Positions 14,086 through 19,952 of a DNA stretch of 19,952 nt are shown here, piece by piece. Every line of letters starts with the position of its first letter. The first letter of the stretch is position 1. Position numbers and translations under genes: made by a program. The stretch is from Gemmatimonadota bacterium (lineage in GTDB: Bacteria > Gemmatimonadota > Gemmatimonadetes > Longimicrobiales > Gaopeijiaceae): the NCBI GenBank assembly GCA_030550695.1, contig JAUQOX010000024.1, positions 1 to 19,952 on the forward strand, written 5' to 3'. The notes under the pieces were generated by a model. The model was not told the DNA's origin, made no database searches, and worked only from the letters and a program-made list of their open reading frames with translations.

Positions 14086-15111
14086 GTGGGGGGGCCCTCC
14101 CTTCAGGCCTTGGGCTGGAGGGCCAGGGCGTGGGCTTGGACGGCGGCGGCATGGGCCCTGGCAATTCCCCTTGCGGCCGGGGCCCAGAACCTGTTCGGGT
14201 GGCCCCTCCGGGGGGATCCCCAACCGGAGGCGGTCCTGGCCGGAAGCCGGGCCCTCTTCTCGAACCCCGGGGGTTTGGGGGCGGGGAGGGGGGGGGAGGG
14301 GGACGAGTTCTGGATCGCCCACCTCCGGGGCCCGGCTCTCACCGGCCTCAGGGGGATGGCGGCGGCCCTGGCCTGGAGGATTCCGGGCGGGTTTCGGGGA
14401 GGGGTCGGCTACTGGCACCTGGGGGTGGAGGACATCCCTCGAACCACCACCTCGCCCGAACACGAGCCCGGCTTCGTGCGCCTGGCGGAAGACGGTTGGA
14501 CGCTGGCCCTGGGCGGGAAGGCTGGTTCCGAGGATTGGGGGCCCGGGGCCATGGGGGTTGGCGGGGGGATCCGCCTCCAGCGGGCCGCCCTGGCCCACCG
14601 GGTCCGGACCCGGTGGGCCGCCGAAGGGGGCATGGTCCTTCGGCCCCGCCTGCCCGGCGATCCCCTCCTGGGGGCCGCCCTCCGGGGCGGGCAGGAGGAA
14701 CGGTCGGCCCTGGCGGGAGTGGAGATCACCTTGCCGCCCGTACCCGCCCGGGGGCCACCCCTGGCGGTGGGGTACGGTCTGCGGGGGGGGCCGGGGGGGG
14801 GGGTGGAAGAGCACCGCTGGTCGGTGCGGGCCTCCTGGGCCGGACGGTTCCAACTGGGCGTGGCAATGGCCCGCCGGCCGGGAGACCCAGAACGGGTCCT
14901 TTCGTGGAGCGGGGAATTGGTCTCCGGACGGTACTTCCTCTCGGTCCTGGGGGAGGCCCTTCCCCGGGGGATGGGGACGGCTCACTTCTTCCGCCTCGGG
15001 GTAACGTTCCGTCGGCCGGAAGCCGCGGCAGCCCAGGTGGCATCCGGCGCACGGGGCCCGGGTCGCGAAGGCGCCCCTGCGGTCCGGGACGACCGAACCG
15101 TTCCCCGTTGA
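14086..15111 (+). CDS. Exported barrel-like protein of unknown function
   Basis: Not recognised as a named family. From GTG 14086 the 341-residue product begins with a typical signal peptide: Arg-containing n-region, hydrophobic AWTAAAWALAIPLAAGA, and a likely cut after AGA33 before QNLFGWP. The mature part resembles small outer-membrane barrel or PorV/PorQ-like conserved proteins: an SNPGGL motif near the N-terminus, alternating Gly/aromatic strands (GVGYWHLGVEDIP, LALGGKAGSEDWG, HRWSVRASWAGRFQLGVAMA, HFFRLGVTFR) and an aromatic-rich end of the strand region. A poorly conserved Ala/Gly/Arg tail of about 35 residues follows. An in-frame ATG at 13999 would give an implausibly long 45-residue n-region. 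The gene is extremely G-rich on its coding strand, with G9 and G11 runs. It lies 14 nt before rlmN. Outer-membrane location is inference. Confidence 0.65.
   Translation: MGGPSLQALGWRARAWAWTAAAWALAIPLAAGAQNLFGWPLRGDPQPEAVLAGSRALFSNPGGLGAGRGGEGDEFWIAHLRGPALTGLRGMAAALAWRIPGGFRGGVGYWHLGVEDIPRTTTSPEHEPGFVRLAEDGWTLALGGKAGSEDWGPGAMGVGGGIRLQRAALAHRVRTRWAAEGGMVLRPRLPGDPLLGAALRGGQEERSALAGVEITLPPVPARGPPLAVGYGLRGGPGGGVEEHRWSVRASWAGRFQLGVAMARRPGDPERVLSWSGELVSGRYFLSVLGEALPRGMGTAHFFRLGVTFRRPEAAAAQVASGARGPGREGAPAVRDDRTVPR
14269..14302 (+). repeat. Very strong G-quadruplex motif in coding strand
   Basis: Five G-tracts occur within 34 nt: G5, TTT, G5, C, G4, A, G9, A, G5. Loops are 1-3 nt, well within quadruplex rules, and because it lies on the coding strand it would be present in the mRNA as well. 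It encodes the Gly-rich stretch after SNPGGL of the barrel-like protein. Confidence 0.7.
14783..14803 (+). repeat. G8-CC-G11 homopolymer tracts inside exported-protein gene
   Basis: A G8 run (14783-14790) and a G11 run (14793-14803), separated by CC, encode RGGPGGGV. The frame is coherent on both sides as given. G11 is the longest homopolymer noted in the window and is long enough to be prone to replication slippage or sequencing error. Confidence 0.7.
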
Positions 15112-15125
15112 CCCCCGAGCACCCC

Positions 15126-16319
15126 ATGGCCGAGAACCCGAACCAGCAGACCAACGCGCCCTTGCGCCCCTCCCTCCTGGAACTCACCCCGGAGGAGCTG
15201 GACGAGACCCTCACCCTCCATTTTCGGAAGCGGGGCCAGCCGGCCTATCGGGTGGGGCAGGTGAGGGAATGGATCTTCCAAGGCCTGGCCCCCTCCTTCC
15301 ATCTGATGTCGAATCTTCCCCAGGGGGAACGGGAGGCCCTGGCGGAGGCCTTCACCCTGGAGGAAGGCGAGGTTGCGTGGGTTTCCCGCTCCGCCGACGG
15401 GACCGCCAAGCACCTGTGGCGCCTGGGGGACGGCGAGCTGGTGGAGTCCGTGCTCATCCCTGCCGGCAGGCGCCTCACCTTGTGCATCTCCTCCCAGGCC
15501 GGGTGCGGGATGGGGTGCACCTTCTGCGCCACGGGGTTCGGGGGCCTCAGGCGGAACCTCACCGCCGGAGAGATCGCCTTCCAGTACCGGGCTTCCCGGC
15601 GCTGGGCTCTGGAGGAGGGGTATGGTCCCATCACCCATGTGGTGTTCATGGGCATGGGGGAGCCCCTGGCCAACCGGAAGGCCCTGTTCCGCAGTCTGGA
15701 GATCTTGAACCGGGGCTATCGGCTGGGGGCCCGCCGGATCACCATCTCCACGGTGGGCCTGGTCCCGGGGATCCTGGCCCTGGCGGCCCGCCCCGAGCAG
15801 TTCCGCCTGGCCCTGTCCCTCCATGCCCCCACCGGCGAGCTCCGCCGCCGTCTGGTCCCTTTGGAGGACCGCTACCCCCTGGAGCAGGTCCTGGAAGCCC
15901 TCAGGGCCTTCGACGCCGCCGGGGGGAAACGGGTGACCTTCGAGTACACCCTGATCCGGGACGTGAACGACGCCTTGAGCCTGGCGCCCCAGTTGGCCCG
16001 CTTGGCCCAAGAGGTGGGGGCGTTCGTGAACCTCATCCCCTTCAATCCCATCCCCTACCGGGACTGGGAGCCCAGCCCGGCGGAGCGGATCCGGGCCTTT
16101 GCCCGGATCCTGGAGGAAGCCGGGGTGGCGGTGGCGGTCCGGGAACCCAGGGGACGGGACATCGAGGCCGCCTGCGGCCAGCTTCGGGCTCGGGCGGTGG
16201 GTGACGCGACGGAGCTCCCCCCCCTTGCTACCTCACCCGGTCCCCGATCCGGCTCCACCGGACCTTCCGGATCCAGGCAAAGGGGGTCGGGGGGTCCTTC
16301 TCGTAGGAGAAGTAGATGA
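15126..16319 (+). CDS. rlmN: Dual-specificity RNA methyltransferase RlmN
   Basis: A radical-SAM enzyme that methylates C2 of A2503 in 23S rRNA (and A37 of some tRNAs). The cluster motif CGMGCTFC supplies C127, C131 and C134; the two mechanism cysteines correspond to C120 (TLCISSQAG) and C350 (DIEAACGQL). MGMGEPLAN, ISTVGLVPGI and LSLHAPTGELRRRLVP are further family marks. ATG 15126 has no evident Shine-Dalgarno and lies 14 nt after the preceding stop, suggesting coupling. The family normally ends a few residues after CGQL; here the frame continues for a 40-residue Gly/Ser/Arg-rich tail that is antisense to the lepB 3' end. A one-base shift would end the protein at a TGA near 16201-16204, so the tail may be an indel artefact or a lost stop. 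Confidence 0.95.
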   Translation: MAENPNQQTNAPLRPSLLELTPEELDETLTLHFRKRGQPAYRVGQVREWIFQGLAPSFHLMSNLPQGEREALAEAFTLEEGEVAWVSRSADGTAKHLWRLGDGELVESVLIPAGRRLTLCISSQAGCGMGCTFCATGFGGLRRNLTAGEIAFQYRASRRWALEEGYGPITHVVFMGMGEPLANRKALFRSLEILNRGYRLGARRITISTVGLVPGILALAARPEQFRLALSLHAPTGELRRRLVPLEDRYPLEQVLEALRAFDAAGGKRVTFEYTLIRDVNDALSLAPQLARLAQEVGAFVNLIPFNPIPYRDWEPSPAERIRAFARILEEAGVAVAVREPRGRDIEAACGQLRARAVGDATELPPLATSPGPRSGSTGPSGSRQRGSGGPSRRRSR

Positions 16320-17025
16320 GGACGGCCCGGCCCTCCAGGCGCCAGCCCTCCAGAAATCCCCAGTAGCGGCTGTCCAGGCTGGTGTCGCGGTTGTCGCCCA
16401 ACATGAAGTAGCGGTCCGGGGGAACCACGATGGGCCCCCAGTTGTCCCGGGTGGGCCGATAGGGTCCGTTCCTTTCATCGGGCAGGAGGTAGCGCTCCTG
16501 CCAGGCCATCCAGGGGTGGGAGTCGTCCCCGAAGCGGTCGTCGTGCCGGACGTAGGGTTCGTCCAGGGGCTTTCCGTTCAGGTACAACACCTTGTTGCGC
16601 ATTTCCAGGGTGTCCCCCGGCAGGCCCACCAAGCGCTTTACGAGCTTCATGTTCCGCTCGTGGGGGGGATCGAACACCAGAATGTCACCCCGCTTGGGGT
16701 GCGAATAGCCGGGGATCCGGATGGACGTCCCCGGGATCCGGCTCCCGATGGCGGCCCGGTTCACCAACAGGAGGTCCCCCACCAGGAGGGTGTCCTCCAT
16801 GGATCCGGAGATGATCACAAAAGTGTGGATCAGGAACGTCCGGATGAAAAAGAAAAGGACCAGGGCGGTGGCCAGGGATTTGGCCCATTCCCAGAGGGCA
16901 TTCGGTTCTCTTCGCCCCGGGCCTGCACCCGGTGCTCCGTCCCTGGCCAGGCCCCCTTCCGTGGGCTCCCCTCCAGCGGGTCCCGGCCGAGGGTCCCCGC
17001 GCTTTTTCCTTCGGTCTCGTGCCAT
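16228..17025 (-). CDS. lepB: Signal peptidase I
   Basis: A 265-residue type I leader peptidase that cuts signal peptides at the outer face of the inner membrane. A 40-residue charged, Pro/Gly-rich cytoplasmic N-terminus is followed by one membrane helix (about 50-70), then the catalytic Ser75 in SGSMEDTL, the general base Lys130 in KLVKRLVGLPGD, and box E GDNRDTSLDSRYWG. All catalytic elements are present. ATG 17025 starts 3 nt after the stop of the LytR_C gene. Its 3' end is overlapped convergently by the rlmN frame for 92 nt. It is the last gene of the panB operon, and its product would process exported proteins such as the one encoded at 14086-15111. Confidence 0.96.
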   Translation of the reverse strand: MARDRRKKRGDPRPGPAGGEPTEGGLARDGAPGAGPGRREPNALWEWAKSLATALVLFFFIRTFLIHTFVIISGSMEDTLLVGDLLLVNRAAIGSRIPGTSIRIPGYSHPKRGDILVFDPPHERNMKLVKRLVGLPGDTLEMRNKVLYLNGKPLDEPYVRHDDRFGDDSHPWMAWQERYLLPDERNGPYRPTRDNWGPIVVPPDRYFMLGDNRDTSLDSRYWGFLEGWRLEGRAVLIYFSYEKDPPTPFAWIRKVRWSRIGDRVR

Positions 17026-17028
17026 TCC

Positions 17029-17547
17029 CTACCGTGGCTGAGGTTGGGGTGTGCGGGAGGCTTCCGGCCCCCCGAAAAGACGGCGCAGATCCCACCAGGG
17101 ACGGGGGCGTTCGTCTTCCCCTGCCGACGGCGAAGGGAGGGACCATTCGGGGCCCAGGCGAACCGTCACATCCACATAGAGGTTGGAGTCGGGCAAGGAG
17201 CGCACCTGCCGGATTCCCAGCACATCGGCGGCTGCCCTGGCCGGCTCCAGCCGACCCACCCGGTCCACCACCACGGAGGAATCGGGGGTAAAGGGTTCTG
17301 CGTTGCCATAGTATACCACGTCGAAGCCCGCCTCCCGAAGGGCTTCGGTGGCCTGCCGGGCCAGCCCGGGTCTCCCCCCTGCATTCAGGACCTCCACCCG
17401 CACCCTCCCGGGAAGCTTGGGCAGGGGGGGCAGCGGAAGGACCGGGGCCTCGACCCGGCGCCCCCCTTGGGAAAGGGCGGAGCCCAGGAACAGGCCGACC
17501 CCCACCAGGACCACCGCAAAGGCTAGAGTTCGGAGGCGTTTGCCCAT
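17029..17547 (-). CDS. Membrane-anchored LytR_C domain protein
   Basis: A 172-residue protein with an N-terminal uncleaved anchor (TLAFAVVLVGVGLFLGSAL, about 7-25), a Pro/Leu linker, and a LytR/CpsA/Psr C-terminal-like (LytR_C) domain at about 48-132: VRVEVLNAGGRPGLARQATE, GFDVVYYGNAE and a conserved VVVDRVGR segment. It lacks the LCP catalytic domain, so it is not itself a wall-polymer ligase. ATG 17547 has AGGGG 5 nt upstream and overlaps the yqeK-like stop by 25 nt. Stand-alone LytR_C proteins beside yqeK/rsfS genes recur in several phyla; function is unknown. Confidence 0.8.
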   Translation of the reverse strand: MGKRLRTLAFAVVLVGVGLFLGSALSQGGRRVEAPVLPLPPLPKLPGRVRVEVLNAGGRPGLARQATEALREAGFDVVYYGNAEPFTPDSSVVVDRVGRLEPARAAADVLGIRQVRSLPDSNLYVDVTVRLGPEWSLPSPSAGEDERPRPWWDLRRLFGGPEASRTPQPQPR

Positions 17548-18191
17548 GGCTGCCCCTGAGCCAGGCGGTTCCAGAACGCCACCGTCCAAGGGTGGAGGGG
17601 GCGGCCCCTTTCGGCCTGGTAGAGGATGCGGGCCCTGAGGATCTCCTTGGCCACCCCTTCCAGATCCGCCGGCGCCCGGGCCCGGAGATCCCGCCGCCAC
17701 TCCTCCTGGAACTGCCGCCCCGGCTCCAGGAAGTCCGCCGCATACAGGGCCCAGCCCAGGGGGCCGAAGTGGGGCCACCCCAGGGTGTGGAAGCGGACGG
17801 CCTCCAGGAGCTCTCCGTCCGCCACCCCCTCCTCCCGAAGACGATGAGCCGCCGCCGGACCGTGGAGAACCTTGTCCGGCAGGTCCCGGAACTCGGGGGG
17901 GAGGCCGCCCCGCAAGGTGCGGGGATCGGCATCCCTCAAAACATCGTGGAGAAGCCCGGCCGCCCTCCACCGGGCCTCCTCAACCGGCCCTTCCCCCCGG
18001 AGGCGGGCCCACTCCCCCAGGAGGGCCGCCACCCTCCGCATGTGCTCCCGCCGGGGGGGCCCGGCCTGGGTCCAGGGCGGGAACTCGCCCCTGGCGGCAG
18101 CTTCCAGGAGGGGGTGGAGGGGGGGGGTTCCCAGGAGTCCGGCCAAGGCTCGCTGCGACCTCTCTTCGCTGGGTTGGGGGGGGATCCTCAT
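17523..18191 (-). CDS. YqeK-like HD-domain phosphohydrolase
   Basis: A 222-residue HD-domain protein resembling YqeK, a symmetric Ap4A hydrolase in characterised Firmicutes. Metal and family residues visible: H50 (REHMRRVA), H82-D83 (AGLLHDVLRDADP), H110 (KVLHGPAAA), RFHTLGWP at 133-140 and YAADFLEPGRQ at 150-160. The conserved YqeK R-[FY]-H-T and A-D-[FY]-x-E-P-G-R motifs make the family call fairly specific. The ATG overlaps the panC stop (ATGA). The usual neighbours nadD and rsfS are missing; instead it follows panB-panC. N-terminal 45 residues are longer and less conserved than typical. Confidence 0.82.
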   Translation of the reverse strand: MRIPPQPSEERSQRALAGLLGTPPLHPLLEAAARGEFPPWTQAGPPRREHMRRVAALLGEWARLRGEGPVEEARWRAAGLLHDVLRDADPRTLRGGLPPEFRDLPDKVLHGPAAAHRLREEGVADGELLEAVRFHTLGWPHFGPLGWALYAADFLEPGRQFQEEWRRDLRARAPADLEGVAKEILRARILYQAERGRPLHPWTVAFWNRLAQGQPWANASEL

Positions 18192-19036
18192 CCTTCCAAC
18201 ACGAGGTTGTCGATCAGCCGGGTGGTTCCCAGGAAGGCGGCCGCGGCCACCACGCTTCCCGGGGTCACCGGGTCTACGGGCGCCAGGGTGTGGGGGTGGA
18301 CGATCTCTCCGTACTGCAGGCGAAAGTGGGGGCTGGCGGACAACTCCCCCACCAGGATCTCCCGCAGGACCGTCCTGCGCCGTTCGCCCCCCCGGAAGGC
18401 CTCCGCCACCCTCTGGAGAGCCCGAAACAACCGGGGGGCCTCCTTTCGCTCTTCGGGGGAGAGGTAGACGTTCCGGGAACTCATGGCCAACCCGTCGGAC
18501 TCCCGGACCGTGGGACCCACCAGGACCTCCACCCCCAACTCCAGGTCCCGGACCATCCGCCGGATGAGGGCGGCCTGCTGGTAATCCTTTTGGCCGAACA
18601 CCGCCACCTGGGGCCGGAACAGGCCGAAGAGACGGGCCACCACCGTGAGGACCCCCCGGAAGTGCCCGGGACGGAACTCCCCGCACAGGACCTTCCCCAT
18701 GGGCCCCGGATCCACGGTGACCTGGGGTTCTCCCTCGGGATACATCTCCGCCACCGGCGGATGGAAGACCAGATCCACCCCCCGGGCCCGCAACAGGGAA
18801 AGGTCGCCCTCGAGATCCCGAGGGTAACGGTCCAGGTCCTCTCCCGGGCCGAACTGCAGGGGGTTGACAAAGATGGACACCGCCACCCGGCGGGCCTCCC
18901 TGCGGGCCAGGTCCACCAGGGAGAGATGCCCCTCGTGGAGATACCCCATGGTGGGGACCAAGGCCAGGCGGCCCCCGTCCCCCGCAAGCCCGGCGAGGGC
19001 CTCCCTGAGTTCCCGACGGGTGGCTACGGCGATCAC
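18188..19036 (-). CDS. panC: Pantothenate synthetase
   Basis: A 282-residue pantoate-beta-alanine ligase (adenylate-forming), the last step of pantothenate synthesis, close in size to the E. coli enzyme. The HIGH-type motif MGYLHEGHLSL at 30-40, FVNPLQFGPGEDLDRYPR, FGQKDYQQ at 147-154 and the KMSKS-like MSSRNVYLS at 185-193 are intact. Its GTG start overlaps the panB stop (GTGA), showing translational coupling. Cytosolic; its product feeds coenzyme A, which the acyl-CoA enzymes at the left of the window consume. Confidence 0.97.
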   Translation of the reverse strand: MIAVATRRELREALAGLAGDGGRLALVPTMGYLHEGHLSLVDLARREARRVAVSIFVNPLQFGPGEDLDRYPRDLEGDLSLLRARGVDLVFHPPVAEMYPEGEPQVTVDPGPMGKVLCGEFRPGHFRGVLTVVARLFGLFRPQVAVFGQKDYQQAALIRRMVRDLELGVEVLVGPTVRESDGLAMSSRNVYLSPEERKEAPRLFRALQRVAEAFRGGERRRTVLREILVGELSASPHFRLQYGEIVHPHTLAPVDPVTPGSVVAAAAFLGTTRLIDNLVLEG

Positions 19037-19869
19037 GGCTCCAACGGGAAACTGTGTTCCGGGCCCGGGAAGGTCCCCTTCCGGACTTCGGCGGCATAGG
19101 CCTCGACAGCCCTGCGGACCTCCCCGTCGAGGTGGGCGAACCGCTTGAGGAAGCGGGGATGGAACCCCGGGTTCAACCCCAGGGCGTCGAAAACCACGAG
19201 GACCTGCCCGTCGCACCGGGGGCCCGCCCCGATCCCGATGGTGGGGATCTCCAGCTCGGCGGTGATCTCCGCCGCCAGCTCCCAGGGCACCAGCTCCAGG
19301 ACCAGGGCGAAGCACCCCGCCCCCTCCAGGGCCCGGGCTTGGTTTTTCAGGCGAAGGCCCTCCCCCTCGCCCCGCCCCTGCACCCGGGGCCCCCCGAGGG
19401 CATGGACCGCCTGGGGGGTGAAGCCCAGGTGTCCCATGACGGGGATCCCCGCCTCCACCAGGGCTTCCACGGCCCGCAAGACCCTGGGCGCCGCCCCCTC
19501 CAGCTTCACGGCTTCCACGCCGGTCTCCTTCACGGCCCGCCCTGCATTGCGGAGGGCCTCTTCGGGGGAGATCTGATAGGTCAGGAAGGGAAGGTCCAGA
19601 ACCAGGAAGGTGTCGGGGGCTCCCCGACGCACCGCCCGGGCATGGTGGATCATCTCGTCCAAGGTGACGGGGAGGGTCGAAGGATACCCCAGGACCACTT
19701 GCCCCAGGGAATCTCCCACGAGGAGGAGGTCTACGCCCGCCTCCGCCAACAGCCGGGCGAAGAGGGCATCGTAGGCGGTCAGGGCCACGATCTTCTCGCC
19801 CCGGCGTTTCATTTCCCGAAACCGGAGGACAGAGCCCCGCGATCCTCCGTGGGCCTCCTGTTCCGACAT
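19033..19869 (-). CDS. panB: 3-methyl-2-oxobutanoate hydroxymethyltransferase
   Basis: A 278-residue ketopantoate hydroxymethyltransferase: transfers a hydroxymethyl group from methylene-tetrahydrofolate to alpha-ketoisovalerate, the first committed step of pantothenate synthesis. TAYDALFARL and the Mg2+-site VGDSLGQVVLGY at 51-62, VKLEG at 121-125, GHLGFTPQ at 146-153, the catalytic Glu in VLELVP (about 192) and IGIGAGPRCDGQVLV at 211-225 are all present. ATG 19869 is chosen because AGGA lies 4 nt upstream, whereas an upstream in-frame GTG at 19893 has no ribosome site. The 83 nt to the window edge carry no recognisable gene or promoter. Confidence 0.97.
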   Translation of the reverse strand: MSEQEAHGGSRGSVLRFREMKRRGEKIVALTAYDALFARLLAEAGVDLLLVGDSLGQVVLGYPSTLPVTLDEMIHHARAVRRGAPDTFLVLDLPFLTYQISPEEALRNAGRAVKETGVEAVKLEGAAPRVLRAVEALVEAGIPVMGHLGFTPQAVHALGGPRVQGRGEGEGLRLKNQARALEGAGCFALVLELVPWELAAEITAELEIPTIGIGAGPRCDGQVLVVFDALGLNPGFHPRFLKRFAHLDGEVRRAVEAYAAEVRKGTFPGPEHSFPLEP

Positions 19870-19952
19870 GTTTTCCTGGGCTCTTCCCGACACGGGTGGC
19901 AGACTCGGTAAGGGCGCCGCCGGCGGGAGCCGGGACCCCGAAGCCTTCTAGC

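Noticed and set aside
18192..19097. N-terminal extension of the YqeK-like protein
   Set aside because: Gly/Pro-rich shadow of panC; the ATGA overlap with the panC stop is the natural start.
1..19952. tRNA, rRNA, CRISPR, insertion sequence or prophage signals
   Set aside because: Read through for cloverleaf-like ends, regularly spaced repeats, transposase or integrase motifs and terminal repeats; none was found.

Overview
This 20-kb window is a densely coding, very GC-rich bacterial chromosome segment. It shows strong GCC/GGC/CCC/GGG codon bias, frequent GTG and TTG starts and many ATGA/GTGA overlaps. Everything except two adjacent genes lies on the minus strand. A signal-peptide-bearing, barrel-like secreted protein points to a diderm. 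The gene content (phoH-pgpH-ybeY, panB-panC-yqeK-LytR_C-lepB, a UbiB-like ABC1 kinase, meaB plus split acyl-CoA mutase) would fit a Gemmatimonadota-like or related deep-branching, possibly thermophilic lineage. That assignment is inference from gene content and style, not from a marker gene. No tRNA, rRNA, CRISPR, prophage or insertion sequence was seen, and no gene-free stretch exceeds 300 bases. LAYOUT, in minus-strand transcription order from the right. (A) 19869 to 16228 is a tightly overlapped operon: panB, panC (pantothenate and hence CoA precursors), a YqeK-like HD phosphohydrolase, a membrane-anchored LytR_C protein and signal peptidase I (lepB). (B) Two plus-strand genes, an exported barrel-like protein and rlmN, converge on lepB, and the rlmN frame runs 92 nt into lepB antisense. 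(C) 13837 to 7848 holds a VanZ-family membrane protein, aspS, phoH, pgpH (7TM-HD c-di-AMP phosphodiesterase) and ybeY: translation, RNA quality control and second-messenger housekeeping. (D) 7598 to 1 starts after a plausible promoter with mgtE (Mg2+ channel) and a UbiB/ABC1 kinase, then enters a cobalamin-dependent acyl-CoA rearrangement cluster: MeaB GTPase chaperone, mutase large subunit, a HAD-hydrolase/B12-binding fusion, and the start of an acyl-CoA carboxylase beta subunit cut by the window edge. MOST NOTEWORTHY. (1) The mutase large subunit carries Phe and Gln where methylmalonyl-CoA mutase has Tyr89 and Arg207, which is the isobutyryl-CoA mutase signature, yet it sits beside a carboxylase gene. 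(2) Its B12-binding subunit is read in frame with a HAD domain, but it has its own strong internal ribosome-binding site, and one extra G in a G7 run would separate the two genes. (3) The first ~155 bases look foreign to the carboxylase gene they interrupt, as in a chimeric contig end or a recombination junction. (4) The barrel-protein gene contains an exceptional G-quadruplex motif and a G11 tract that could slip. (5) Two mutually exclusive GC-rich hairpins lie between aspS and phoH.
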